Assembly: GCA_025529335.1 (NCBI GenBank)
Contig: JAMYHX010000023.1
Coordinates: forward strand, 62,001 to 126,000
Origin: Rhizopus sp. PT2906
Taxonomy: Eukaryota > Mucoromycota > Mucoromycetes > Mucorales > Rhizopodaceae
Reading direction: 5' to 3'
Length of the DNA stretch: 64,000 nt
The notes under the pieces are model-generated. The model made no database searches, had not been told where the DNA came from, and saw only the letters and a program-made list of their open reading frames with translations. The position numbers and the translations under genes were made by a program. Positions 11,286 to 22,774 of this stretch are shown here, piece after piece (positions within the stretch are counted from its first letter, which is position 1; every line of letters starts with the position of its first letter).

Positions 11286-13791
11286 CATTTCAGATCGGCT
11301 TCTATAAAAAGTAATCTGTTCATCATTAGTTCTTCTTCTCAAACAGGTGTCGTGCGAACAATTGTATTACCTAAAATTTCCAAAAATCAATGACGCCTAT
11401 TGAAAATAAATGCTTTGCTTACTAAATTTTATGTCGCGCGCGCCCTTGGTTTGCCTTTCAGGATATTATACGCCGCATTTAAGCTAATATTTACTTCAGT
11501 TTAAACTATAATGGATCTCTCTATAGAGCATATAAGCCTGGTTTAATCAGTGAAATGCGCATTCTCACTCTTTTTAGCATCCTTCATATACCTGGCTGTA
11601 AAGATAACGGTAGTATAAACCACGGCTTTCGTGTTCATCTTACTTATTGTCATAAAAAAACTTGGACAGGCGTGCTCCTGACGGAGAACACACGAATGTA
11701 TATGTTATTTTGGAAACACTTTAGATAAAGCTATGAGTGGAAAGGTATTATTATTTGTAGCGAATCATGTTCCTACGGGTATGATATTGCCAAGTATATC
11801 GTATCTCGAGGGTAATTGCTTCACTTTCTTCTTTTTATGCTCTCCTAGGTTCGATTTGATTGAGCAACTCAAGAGCAAAAAGTCAACTGTAGCCTTATTT
11901 AGAATAGGAACAATCAATGAACAGAATCAGACAAAGCATCTAATAGCCCCTAGTGAAGTAAGCTTTCCTGACTCACTGCACATTCTGATTGACCATTTGC
12001 GTAAAGTAGCTTGTCAAAGACTTTTCTGTTGCTGCATAAGCAAAAGAATAAGTTGATGAATAGCATTATACACCAGAGGCTTATTGACGACTATTATAGT
12101 AATATAAACATTTTAGTTGCTTTTATGCATTTTAATTAAAAACGAGAACAGTGAAATGCACGGCTCTATTATACTCGAATAGTGTAATTACTTATCTCCC
12201 TATTAATAATTGCTTTAGATTAACTCTATTCATTTAATCTTTGTAATAAATACAGTCTAATATTTTATCGACACATATGTATCTCAGGAATAGGTGGCCA
12301 TGGGGCATAAAATATCCAGTGAAACTAAAAGCGCATTGAGTGTAACCTTGACGACAGTCATTTGTTCATTAGCAAGACGTCAGAGTTGAAACAAAGAGCT
12401 TTTGATGGCACTCTCGGCTCTATTTCTTAAAGATGAACAAGTTGACATTTATTGCATAGTGTATACGGTTTTATGAGAAATGGCTTGTCAGACAAAATAA
12501 GGCTACGCTAGACTGGTATCACAATACTTTCTTTCAAAAGCCCAGGAATTACCTCCTTCACTCATGAATTAAGAAAGAATGGGATGTTTAATACTCTACA
12601 AAAACTACGAATTGACTTAAACTACATTGTTTTGTACGTTTTTACTGTATCCACGGTCTTCCCTCATACTATTTTCAATGAATTCCACCAGAATCTATTC
12701 ACATGCCTGATACGGTTATGGCCCCCCTCATTAGAAGCCTTGCCAATTAACTTCAAGCGGCATACAAATCCATTTTATATTTTATTTCTGAGTTTTAGCC
12801 AATCATCATGAAAAGTCGAGAATTACCATAAAGAGGGCAAAATCATTTGAGTGTGATGAAAGTCAATGGCGATGGCACTCCGATTTCGGAGAGACACACT
12901 GTGTGTCTGTGTATAATATAATTCAATGAGGATGTGAATAGGTAATCTACACTAAATCTTTAAAGTAATTTAATTCACGCATGGATAAATGTTACTTTTT
13001 ACATGTGAGTGGGTCCCTGAACAATTTAATTGACAAGTAAAAATTGTGTCAGGTGTTACCTGGAAACAAAGTACAACCTGTCAATTAAATTGCTTAGACA
13101 AGTTTCTGTTTCTATTTTATGTAATTGCTCATGTTTTGCCAAGTTAAACTAAATAACCAACTATACAAACACACATCATATATATATAGTTTAAATAAAT
13201 CGCACACATGGGTACACTTAAATCAACATTGAAATGTTGACGTAAGGGCCCATGGGACTAATCAAAGAGGGTGTGAAGTGGCTTGATCACCACCAGAGGT
13301 TGATTCTCTTTTTAGAGAGGGATGTCTTGATAAAAACTGTAGTTTGACTCTATACAAGACACCAGAATAGAGCGTATATAGGTGCAATACGTAAAACGAT
13401 CGCACACATATTGACGTCATAACTAATAACGATATTTGGACCATCAGTTGCATTTACCTATTTGGGCTGAGCATTTGACAACCTCTTTAAGGATACGGAT
13501 GGTATTTGTTAGAAGCAAAAGAATGTAAGTTTACTAAAGCTAGTAGTTAGTTATTATAGTTTAATAGATATATAATTAAGCTATTTTATTAATTAACGCA
13601 ATTATATGATTTATCGCTTGGACCATTCATTTGTTAAAACAAAGCGCACTAAAAGGGATCGCCGTCTGGACCGGTCCCAGTAGCCTGTTTCAGATAGACC
13701 AATTCTTGGCTCGTGCCCAGAACCATTCCGGCTCCGATGATTGACACCTTTTGTCATGGCTTCTCTTCTCCAAAAAAAAAAAAAAAAAAAG
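11286..13791. other. Gene-poor intergenic region upstream of the C2H2 gene
   Basis: About 2.5 kb without a convincing gene. One plus-strand frame (11733-12056, 107 codons) starts with MSGKVLLFV and has internal intron-like borders, but removing the intron brings an early stop, so it is either a chance frame or a decayed gene. The stretch 13650-13740 is less AT-rich than its surroundings and contains the near-palindrome TGGACCGGTCCCA, which may belong to the promoter of the downstream zinc-finger gene. No tRNA was recognised. Confidence 0.4.
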
Positions 13792-13799
13792 TATAAAAA
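13792..13799 (+). promoter_or_regulatory. TATA box of the C2H2 gene
   Basis: TATAAAAA follows an A-rich run and lies about 56 bp before the start codon at 13855, with a pyrimidine-rich stretch between them. This is a typical fungal core-promoter arrangement. No experimental start site is known. Confidence 0.5.
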
Positions 13800-13854
13800 G
13801 CGCAGCCTTTCTGTTTCTTTCTTTTCTTTCCCCCTTTTTATTATTTATATAAAA

Positions 13855-14534
13855 ATGGATATTCACAGCTTACTTAACCATTCATCAGAACAAGACAATG
13901 GAAAGAAATATAAAAGGGAAAATAAACCCTATGCTTGTTCATGGAAGGATTGTGCCAAGTTATTCCGTCGCAGATCTGATCTTGCAAGACACTTACGGAT
14001 ACATACCGGCGAACGACCCTACTCATGCTCATGGAGTGGGTGCCCAAAACGATTCATACAACGATCCGCCCTGACTGTTCATTATAGAACACATACAGGT
14101 GAACGGCCTCATATTTGTGGATACGAAAATTGTGATAAATCGTTTGGAGATGTGAGTAGAAGTCTATTATATATCACTAGCAACTAATCAACACACTATA
14201 GTCCTCTTCTCTAGCTAGACATCGCAGGACGCATACAGGTAGTCGCCCCTATATATGCAAAATATGCGGCAAGAGTTTTACACGTAAATCCACACAAACC
14301 CGACATGAGGATTATACCCATGGCATATCTAGACTCTCTTCCCCTACTAGTTCAGGATCAGATCTAGAAGATGAATGTAAAAGCTTATCCAATCTAGATA
14401 CACCTTCTTATAAATGGGGTACTTTTATGATATGGCCAACTAGATCTACATTAGATCATCCTAAAGGAACTAACGAACACTTGTACACACAACCATTCTT
14501 TCTTTCATCTCATCCTTCAGCATCTGTTCTTTAA
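13855..14534 (+). CDS. C2H2 zinc-finger protein with four fingers, probable transcription factor
   Basis: Two exons (13855-14151, 14202-14534) encode 209 residues. Four consecutive C2H2 fingers occupy roughly residues 23-140, joined by TGERP-type linkers (HTGERPYSC, HTGERPHIC, HTGSRPYIC), which indicates sequence-specific DNA binding. The first three fingers have the C-x4-C spacing seen in GLI/ZIC-like proteins (CSWKDC, CSWSGC, CGYENC) and the last has C-x2-C (CKICGKSF). The intron falls inside finger three and must be removed to rebuild it (KSFGDSSSLARHRRTH). The C-terminal 65 residues are Ser/Thr-rich without a recognised effector domain. The upstream frame could start earlier, but the ATG at 13855 follows a TATA box and a pyrimidine-rich leader. 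The regulated genes cannot be told. Confidence 0.85.
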
Positions 14535-14961
14535 TACCCCTCAATGTTTAGAAGCTTTGTATTGTATATAAACCATACCTTTAAAAAAAAGCACCATAAC
14601 AATAAATCTTTATCTAAAAGTTGATCATGTAGTAGCATTTTTTATACATAAATGATAACCATCTATGCATACCTTGATGTTCTTACATAATAATAATAAA
14701 AGGGGAGCCATGCATTGTATGAGCATAAATAAAGGGTAGATATCATTGAATTTTCATATGAATTGATACAAAACATTCCTTGTTTTCAAAACTAAAATTC
14801 GTTCTTTAGTGAGAGTATCCTTGTATTTAAATGTTTAATGCTTGTGTCTTTTTTAATGTATTTTGATTAAGAGAAAGGAAATGGTATTTATATGAATAGG
14901 AAATGAACAAAGAAGAGATTAAAAAAAAAAGCTTTAAATATAAAGATGTTGTGTTATGCAT
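14535..14961. other. Convergent 3' region between the C2H2 gene and CDC20
   Basis: These 427 bp of AT-rich sequence lie between two facing stop codons. Several AATAAA-like signals on both strands fit polyadenylation of the two transcripts. Nothing else is seen. Confidence 0.5.
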
Positions 14962-16804
14962 TTAGCGAATACTCTTGCTTCTTCTTAATTGTATCTCCTT
15001 CTTTTCTGTTAAGCGTGCACTTTCTGACGCAAGTGGTGCCTTTCCATTTGATTCAAAGATTCTCCAGAACTTCAAGTTTTCATCTGCCGCGGCTGTTGCA
15101 AGAACTTGTCCATCAGGACTCAAGGCAGAATGTAAAATTCTAGTTTCGTGTGCGGGAATATCTATAATCTTGTTAAGAGTTGGGTATCCCCAAACTGTCA
15201 CTTGATTATGTGGCAATCCATGTGTAGACACAATTTCTTTATAATGCTGGGACCAGTGAAGTGAAGTGACTTGAGAGCCAGCATGAATCGTGTTTAGACG
15301 GGCGCATGTGGTTGTATTCCAAAAGTGAATCTTTTTATCATCACGACCACCACCCGTAGCTAGGATACTTCGGTTCCATGGACACCAGGCTAGAGCCTAT
15401 CATAGAGTTAGAGAGGAGAATCAAATTAAGAATTACCCTATATACCTTGACAGCGCTGACATGGGTACGTTTAGTGTATTTTGGTGTCGTTGTTCTGGCA
15501 TCCCAGATGTTCACAGTGTTATCATTACCACCACTGGCAAGTAATTCACCATCCCATCGCCATTTGAGACCGCACACTTCATCAGCGTGGCCATAGAGTT
15601 CTCTGACAACGTGTTTTGCCAGTCGGACGTCATGACTAAAGATACTGCCATCACGAGCTCCGGATGAGATAATGTGTTTGTCCCAAGAAAGAACGCCCAC
15701 TCGGCAGTCTTGGCCTTTCATTGAACGCAGCTTTTTGTTGGCTTGCACGTCCCAAATTTGGGTATCTCCTTTGGTTGTGCCTACTGCAAGGTAGGCGCCG
15801 TCTGCGGAATAGGATAGTGAAGCGACGGGGTCATCATAATCGTAATTAAGAGCTTGGATCGTGCCATTATCAGCACTCCAAAGATAGACGGACTTGCCAA
15901 GGCCAACGGCAACTACATTGTGACAAGACCAATCGAGAACATTGAGGTAATAGTCATCAGTCATGTAGGGCGCGTCTAGAATTTTTTCTGGAGAAGTAAT
16001 GATATGTCTCTTTACTGAGGATGAAGTGCTAGTATTGAGGGTGGGTTGTGTATTTTTGGTGATATCGACTTTAGCAGTAGGTGGTGGGGCGGGACCGTAG
16101 CGTAAGATACGTTTATCGGGATATATACCACAAGCATTTGCTACTTGTTCTTGGTAACTCTTTGACCCGACAATGTCAAAGTAACTTGTCGGTTGCGTCT
16201 TGCTCATAAGCACTTGGGCAGAGTGCATATCTGCAATTCCTGGAGTAAGACGATCATACTATATACAGAAAAAGGTATGTTTAGAGTCACTGATACGTAT
16301 TTATAAATAAACATCTGTATGCATGCACACAGACATACAACTTACAACTTCTTTTGTATCAATTCGTTTTTGTTTTGGAGCAATAGGCGTATTTAACCAA
16401 TGTTCGTTTGCTGTGTCCAAAGAAGAGATGGCTGAGTATGAACGCTTTAAGCTAGGAGGTTGGAAGGCCTGGCTAGATGAACTGGATGAGCCTGCAGAAT
16501 GAGAAGTTTTAGAACGCATAAGGAAATCTGTAAGAGTTCGAGGGTTCTGAGACGTTGTTGATTTGGAAGAAGACGAGGCCTGTGTTGTTTGTTTATTATT
16601 GTCTTTGGTCTTTTGGTTAGGGTTAGGACCAGTAAGTGGCATTTTCGTAATGGGCTTTTCGTCTAATAGAGTCTTTTTGGATGCTGAAGGAGAGGAGTAA
16701 GTGGGAGCGGACGAACACGATCTACTCAAGACGGGTCGACCAGCTGACACATCTTGTTTTCTTTCTGTGCCTTCGTTACTAGGCTCTGGTGTGTTTGATG
16801 ACAT
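14962..16804 (-). CDS. CDC20: Cdc20-type WD40 activator of the anaphase-promoting complex
   Basis: Exons on the minus strand are 16346-16804, 15446-16258 and 14962-15396, giving about 568 residues. Cdc20 recruits substrates to APC/C at the metaphase-anaphase transition. The N-terminal 150 residues are Ser/Thr-rich and disordered. The C-box position reads DRLTP instead of the usual DR-[YF]-IP. A seven-bladed WD40 propeller follows, with the family blocks YYLNVLDWSCHNVVAVGL, LASGGNDNTVNIWDAR, ALAWCPWNRSILATGGG and ATAAADENLKFWRIF. The protein ends in Ile-Arg, the IR tail that docks on APC/C. The block ILDAPYMTDDYYLNVLDWS also fits Cdc20. Cdh1/Fzr1 is the alternative; the blade sequences and the Cdc20-like region after the C-box (AQVLMSKTQ) favour Cdc20. 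Confidence 0.9.
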
Positions 16805-18210
16805 TGCAACAAACTAAAAACAAGAAAGAAGGGAAAAAAAAAAGGAAAGAGTAGAGCTGACCTTGATAATGCGGTTACAAAAGAACAAAAAAATTTGTGT
16901 GAGGGGATTGTGACAGGCTTCGTAACCGGAAACTGAAATTGTACCTGCTGATAACTACTTTATAAAGCTCAAACTAGTCTTTAGATTCTAAGAGAGAGAG
17001 TAAAAGAGAAGAAGGATAGATTGTATATATAATCCAAGAGTATTTAAGTTCTAGTCAGCTTATCCTTCGAACCTTAATTTCAGTGGTGTTTTCTCGCGTT
17101 ATTTTTTGGAACAAGTTACGCGCGTGTTTTGAATCTATGTGAAGGCGTGTTTATGTTTAGGTATCAACAATAAGACTAGATGCATATTTCAGATTCAATT
17201 CAGTTCAATGACACACAAAAGTACGTTTACCATCTCTTGAGTGTGTCGATTACATTCTATAAAGTTTATTCTGAATATAGGCTGACGCGTGTCGCGCGAT
17301 TTTAGACACTATTTACTTTTCATAAAAATTGCCATAGCTTAATTGAGTTAGGATCCATTGGTATGGGAATAAGAGTGTAGATCCAATTCGCATAACTCAA
17401 ATAAAGCATAAATCAAAAGGTATGATTGCTACTGCTAGTTCCTATTGCGGGTCATAACCGTTCATTTCTAAATATGCCCTTGCATATATTGCTTAACCCT
17501 TGGCAAATAAGCGACTTTAGCACAATACATCTCTTTTAATACGTTTTCACTTGACTAAATTAAATAAATTCACCTTTTATTTCAAAATAATCAACTACAG
17601 AAGGGAAACATAGTCAAAGAATTAAAAAAATATGGTTGATTTTTTTCAGGCACATATTCTTGATTGTAAAGAGATAAGCATTTACTAAATGTAGCAACAT
17701 TTGCTTCTTTTTTTATTCCTTTGAAGGGGCAAAATTTATAATATTTGGTTGTCTTGTAACATTCATATGTCAAGCATTCTATCTGACACTTCTCGAAGAA
17801 TCCTTTAATATGCACCGAAGAATCTCTCTATGCTTTCGCGCTCTTTTAAACATGCTATTGTCACTTTTATCTGTTTTTGGAATAGATTTCTTTGTGGTTT
17901 GAATGATTTATCAATAACATTCAATTTACATACAAACAATTACCGCATCACAGTCATATAAGCTTAATGATCACATGAACAGGCATTCTTGAAGAAATTA
18001 GCCTTTTGACGCGAGTCATTTAAAAATAAAAGATGCTTTAATGCTTAACTAATACTGAGAAAGAACTTTTATGAAAGGTGTGCTCTCTGTTGTTTGTAAG
18101 AAGCCTCTTTTTCCCCTGGCGCAACCCATCAGTTTCACAGCTTATTGTCTGAATTTAAAGCAATTTTTTAAAAAAAGAAATGTCAAGTTGTCTATTCTTT
18201 TCTTTTTTTG
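16805..18210. other. Intergenic region between CDC20 and the AAA ATPase gene
   Basis: About 1.4 kb upstream of both genes. An ACGCGT hexamer, the core of the MCB cell-cycle element of ascomycetes, lies near 17284, about 480 bp upstream of the CDC20 start; whether it works here is unknown. A Cys-rich minus frame at 17591-17815 shows no family match. A plus frame starting at 18071 could be an extra 5' exon of the AAA gene but would need a 35-nt intron (18182-18216). Confidence 0.4.
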
Positions 18211-20269
18211 ATGCAGTGGGTAGAAAACGTTACAGCCGAGATCGGAGGCCTTAGAGACCTAATAAAAGACATTGTGAGCAAGATCAGTGCAAATAAAATA
18301 GATCCATGCTCAACATTACCGAGATCTAAAGGCATTATTCTTCATGGCAAACCGGGTGTAGGAAAAACAGCACTGGCAATCTCTATTTCAAGTAATGAGG
18401 ATCCATGAATATAACAATAATGTAAAACTCATGTCAAATTAGAACATTCAGGCCAACCTTATTACATGTTGAATAGCTCAGATATTTTCTCTACAGGTTT
18501 GACTTTGATCTGTCTTGTCTTTTATGCTAAACTACATGCTTTTAGAGGAAGGAGTGAGTGAAATGAAGCTTGTACAGTTATTTGAGAATGTAAAGCAGCA
18601 TGAGGCAGCTATACTTATTATAGATGAAATTGATATCATCTCTGGAAGAGCGTCAACAAGGAAAAGCAAGCTTGATATCCGTATATTCTCTGTCCTTTTG
18701 CATCTAATAGATCAGCTAGGAAAGAATGGATTTATTATAGGTAAATAAAAAGACATGCATTTAATAATTGCTTATGCAAACTGTGCAAACAGGCACAACC
18801 AGTAGATTACACGCCATTGATCCTGTGTTTATAAGATCTGGAAGGCTTGACATGGTAGTAGAGATAGCAACCAAACTACCTCAACAAAGATATGAAATAT
18901 TGCAAATCATAACGAAATGTAACATCTATCAACAGACTCGGTCACTTTGAAGCTGATAACTTCTTATAGCCTTACCATTTGAATCTGTTGATGAACGGAA
19001 TACGATATTAAGACAAGTTTCAAAAGTGACGCATGGATTTACTCCCAGTGACTTACAAAGTGTTTGTTCTCAAGTTATCTTTCAATTAATCAGACAGCAA
19101 ACAGAACAAAAAAATCAAACGGCCAAGTTACATCATTTTATGCAGGCATTGACTGTTATAAGGCCTTCTAGTTTAAATGAATTTGGATCAAGAGTGCCAT
19201 CTGTCACCTTCTCTGATCTTTATGGCTTGAACGATGTCATACAAGAGCTTAGAGCATGTGTCATCGAACCCTTCCATCACCCAGAAAGGTATATACAACT
19301 TGGCATTATGCCACCCAAGGGTATCTTATTACATGGACCTACCGGTGTGGGCAAGACAATGTTATGTTCAGCATTAGCATCAGAAGCTGGAGTTAATTTT
19401 ATGCTTGTTGAAAGCTCGCAGATACGGTCAAAGATAGTAGGAGAATCAGAAAAGGCCATTGCTAAACTATTTGCACAAGCAAGAGCAAACTCACCTTGTA
19501 TACTCTTTATCGATCAGGTATAAATTCATATACATTCTCTTTCTTGGTTAACCAATACGCTCTTTATCTCTCTCTCCTGTAGATTGATATGCTACTGCCA
19601 AAGAGAGGCACCAGTCAGTCCACTGAAAATACAAGCGATCGTATTGTCACTAGCTTTTTAACAGGTAAGTTATCAAAGTAATATGACAACACATACTTAT
19701 TTATAAAAAGAAATGGATGGCCTATTAACAAAGACATTGGACAACAACAACGCGCAGATTGATCTACTTGTCATTGCAGGTGGGTTTACAATGAATTCAA
19801 TAATCAATACACTCAACTAATCCTCCCTTAAAGCAACTAATCGCATTGAGACGATGGATCCAGCAGTACTCCGGCCTGGTAGATTTGATGAGCGTATCCA
19901 TATACCCTTACCAGACAGCACTGTAACCAAAGAAACAAAATAGTTATTTTTTTCTTTTAGAAAGCTAACCTTTTGTTTTTCTATAGCAACGTTTACAAAT
20001 TATTAAAGGCATTAGCTCCAAAATGCCAATAAGCCTAAATGATCAAGAGATAAACGAGCTAGTCCAACAAACGGATAAGTGGTCAGGTAAGAAAATAAAT
20101 AAAGAGAACGATATCAATGACTCATCAAAATAATGATAGGAGCACAACTAGACAACTTGTTTAGAGAAGCAGCTATGGTAAGCTTGAGAGAGAATGTAAA
20201 TAATACAGAGGTAAACATCGCCCCTTATTCATATTAACAACATATTAACAGCAAGCTAAAACACAATAA
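18211..20269 (+). CDS. Tandem AAA ATPase of the Cdc48 superfamily, AFG2B/SPATA5L1-like
   Basis: Exons 18211-18391, 18452-18496, 18546-18740, 18793-18918, 18970-19517, 19583-19664, 19711-19779, 19834-19922, 19987-20086, 20140-20210 and 20252-20269 give about 507 residues. Two AAA modules are present. D1 has Walker A GKPGVGKT, Walker B LIIDEIDI and a sensor region GTTSR. D2 has Walker A GPTGVGKT, the arginine-finger block LRPGRFDER, and a Walker B reading LFIDQID, where the catalytic Glu is Gln. The linker FMQALTVIRPSS is typical of Cdc48/Afg2 proteins. The substrate-binding N-domain is nearly absent, since homology begins about ten residues after the start. Relatives act in ribosome biogenesis or protein unfolding. 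NVL/Rix7 is an alternative. The last exon is uncertain: without the final intron the frame ends at 20240. Confidence 0.75.
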
Positions 20270-20321
20270 TTCAATAGATCAAATTGGCACATATAACATC
20301 AATACTTCATAAATAACATCT

Positions 20322-21817
20322 TTATCTGCGTCCTCTTCCACTTGACTTTCCACCTCTTCTTGCAAGTGCTGGCACAACCCTTTTACTTCTTTTTGATACT
20401 GGTGCTTGAACAGCATCATTATCTGATTCATACAATTCATAATGTTCATCTGAGAGTTCGTCAAGTTCTTCAAGTTCATTTTCTCGTAGTTTAGCTTCGA
20501 TCCACTCTAAACCAATCTGCAGGTTTTCCTTTCCAGCGTACATATGATGAGTTCTTTGGTGCAAGTATGCTCTCATCTGTCTGCAATCTTCAGCGAGCAT
20601 TTCAATAGAACGGGTTTTGTTGCATTTATAAAGATAGATCGCAAAGCATAATAATTCAATGCGTTTCCATATACACTTTGATCCATCAGTAGGGTGTTTC
20701 AGGAATACAGATACACAGCTTGGCTTTTGAATGATACTGATGAGTTTGCGAAGAACTTGGCCTGTGGCGTCGATCATTTCCTGAGAAACGGCTTCAGAGC
20801 TGCCAATAAAGACCTGTAACTGATATGGTGGTACTTTAAATCCGTTCCTGCCAGACTTAAGAACACACAAGATCTGAGCAATAGTCTGAAATACGTTTGC
20901 TGATCCGCGTTTAGGCAAGACTTCCTCTAATTGGGTATATTCTGCAGTTAATGCGTTGCACACCTTGGCTATGGGTGTATTGTTGGCACGCAGTTTCTCA
21001 GCTGCAGTCAAAGAGACACCTAGTTGGATCCTAAGGAAAATCTTGTATTCGTCGTCTTCGTTCAAATCTGTATATTCAGCTGCAAGTCATAGAACAAGGA
21101 AGCGTGAGTAAACAGAGCTTATGATACATATCAGCAGTCTTACCACACACGATTTCATGAGCATTAAATTGTTCAATAATCTCTCTACTCAAGTATCTTC
21201 TTTCAGTATTATGTTGCGCTACAAACATCAAAGAGGTTAGTGATACGCTTTTCTTTTTCCACCTTTGACTTACTACGCCTCATAGCTTCCAAATTTGCAT
21301 TTTCAACTGGAGGAGGGCCAAAGTAATACGCTACTGGTTCGCCTGAAGAATAATCAATATATGGAATCTCATTGGTCATGAATCTATGTGTAAGGGGAAA
21401 GTCTTAGTTAAAGTGTCAAGATAAAAAAAGGTAGGGTCCCCTTACTTATATATAGACGTTAGCCTCTGTTTTCCATCAATACAGACACGTACTTTCTTAC
21501 TTTTAATCTGACGTATAGCAAATAGCAGAGGAGGCACATGATAATTGTTCAAGAGAGAATCGATCAAAGCACGCATTTTGCCAATGTCCCAAACAACTTC
21601 TCTTTGATAAGGTGCGTTCTATAGAGCGAATAACATGTCAATGCCGAAAAAAAAGGATCACCATATTCTTCCCTTACCAAACAAATGAGTTCCTTATCAA
21701 TGTGCTCTATAATAAATAGTTTAGACATCATGACTATACACTTAATTGACTTGTACCTTTCAATTTCCAAATGGGCATGGCCCTAGACTTTGGTCTAGGA
21801 AGCGCTGTTGGAAGCAT
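20322..21817 (-). CDS. DUF262 (ParB/GmrSD-N-like) domain protein
   Basis: Exons on the minus strand are 21757-21817, 21678-21706, 21446-21618, 21274-21383, 21144-21218 and 20322-21079, for about 401 residues. Residues 31-90 carry the DUF262 signature: YQREVVWD, then LIDSLLNNYHVPPLLF, then CIDGKQRLTSI (the family's DGQQR motif with Lys at one position). DUF262 is best known as the N-terminal NTP-binding/nuclease-like part of bacterial GmrSD modification-dependent restriction enzymes, but stand-alone forms occur in fungi. No HNH/GmrS-C (DUF1524) part is seen. The C-terminus has an acidic stretch (ENELEELDELSDEHYEL) then a basic GGKSSGRGRR tail, suggesting a nuclear or nucleic-acid-binding protein. 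It faces the AAA gene, with 52 bp between stop codons. The molecular role in fungi is unknown. Confidence 0.75.
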
Positions 21818-22483
21818 ACTGAAATACACAAGAAAAAGAGACTTATATTAACCCAGACCAGTGCACTTATTTTTTCCCATATTGACAAGATGATTGCTGT
21901 ATGCCATAAACAAAGAAAAGCTCAGAGAACAATGAAACTTGCTCTCCCCATATTTTATCAAAGATATGAATGATACTCAGGTTGATGAGTGTTTGGATAT
22001 ATATATATTGATTACAAAACTGATTCTTTGAAGCCATAGTTAATCCCTTTTCAATTGGTAAAGTAGACCTAGGACTTGATTGTACCACAATACAGCAACC
22101 AAAAGAGAATCATTTAATACCAGAATGACTATTTCGTTGGTTCCTCTTTGATTATAATAAGACTATTTTGCTCAATTGCATCTGTTGGCTATGCTATCAA
22201 GCACTGGATGATTAGCTGAATGACGCGTGATCGTTCTCTATAAAAGAAAGAACAATGATCGAGAGATCGTCTCCTTTATGTTCATTAATGTGCCTTGATA
22301 AACAAATCAGATGTTGATCTTAAAGGTGATCAAGAAACATAATAAATTTGTTGATTTCATTGTTCAAAAGTAGATATATAAACAATGTCAATTGCGATGG
22401 CCAGTAGTAGAAACGAGTGAATCCCTTTGTTTAATATGAAACGAGTCTTCACTATAGAGTAATCAAGATGACATCCCCCTTTC

Positions 22484-22514
<31 letters not shown>

Positions 22515-22774
22515 AAGCTAATTTGACAGTGTTATCACTATATCATCAAAATAAATCAAAAATGGGCTAGTATGTCTGTATATTTGATTGATGAGTCATC
22601 TATGCAAATCAAACATAAGAGCAGATAAAGAAACATAACATGTACTATGATACCAGAACTGTTAATAAAGACTTTTAATATCTCCTTAAGTTTGTTCTCC
22701 CTTTTTTCTTTTCCTTAAAAATAGTAAACTGTTTCTATTTATTTTTCTGCCTTTTGTTTTTACACAGAATTCTA
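21818..22774. other. Divergent promoter region, DUF262 gene and SLC26 transporter gene
   Basis: Nearly 1 kb of AT-rich DNA with no supported gene. It includes a run of 28 T at 22484-22511 and scattered AATAAA and TATA-like words. The short frames on both strands look random. Confidence 0.5.
22484..22511. repeat. Poly-T tract
   Basis: A run of 28 uninterrupted T residues. Such tracts often exclude nucleosomes in fungal promoters, which would fit its place between two divergent genes. Confidence 0.8.

Noticed and set aside
11733..12056. Plus-strand frame of 107 codons that could be a small gene
   Set aside because: No family motif, and the only plausible intron inside it leads to an early stop when removed. 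It stays as a possible chance frame or decayed gene.
13650..13740. GC-richer segment that might be a tRNA
   Set aside because: No TTC loop, no acceptor stem and no anticodon arm could be drawn.
17591..17815. Cys-rich minus-strand frame
   Set aside because: Cys spacing fits no zinc-finger family, there are no supporting introns, and it sits in AT-rich DNA between two divergent genes.
18071..18181. Possible first exon of the AAA gene
   Set aside because: It can be joined in frame only through a 35-nt intron, shorter than nearly all others here, and the peptide has no similarity to an AAA N-domain.
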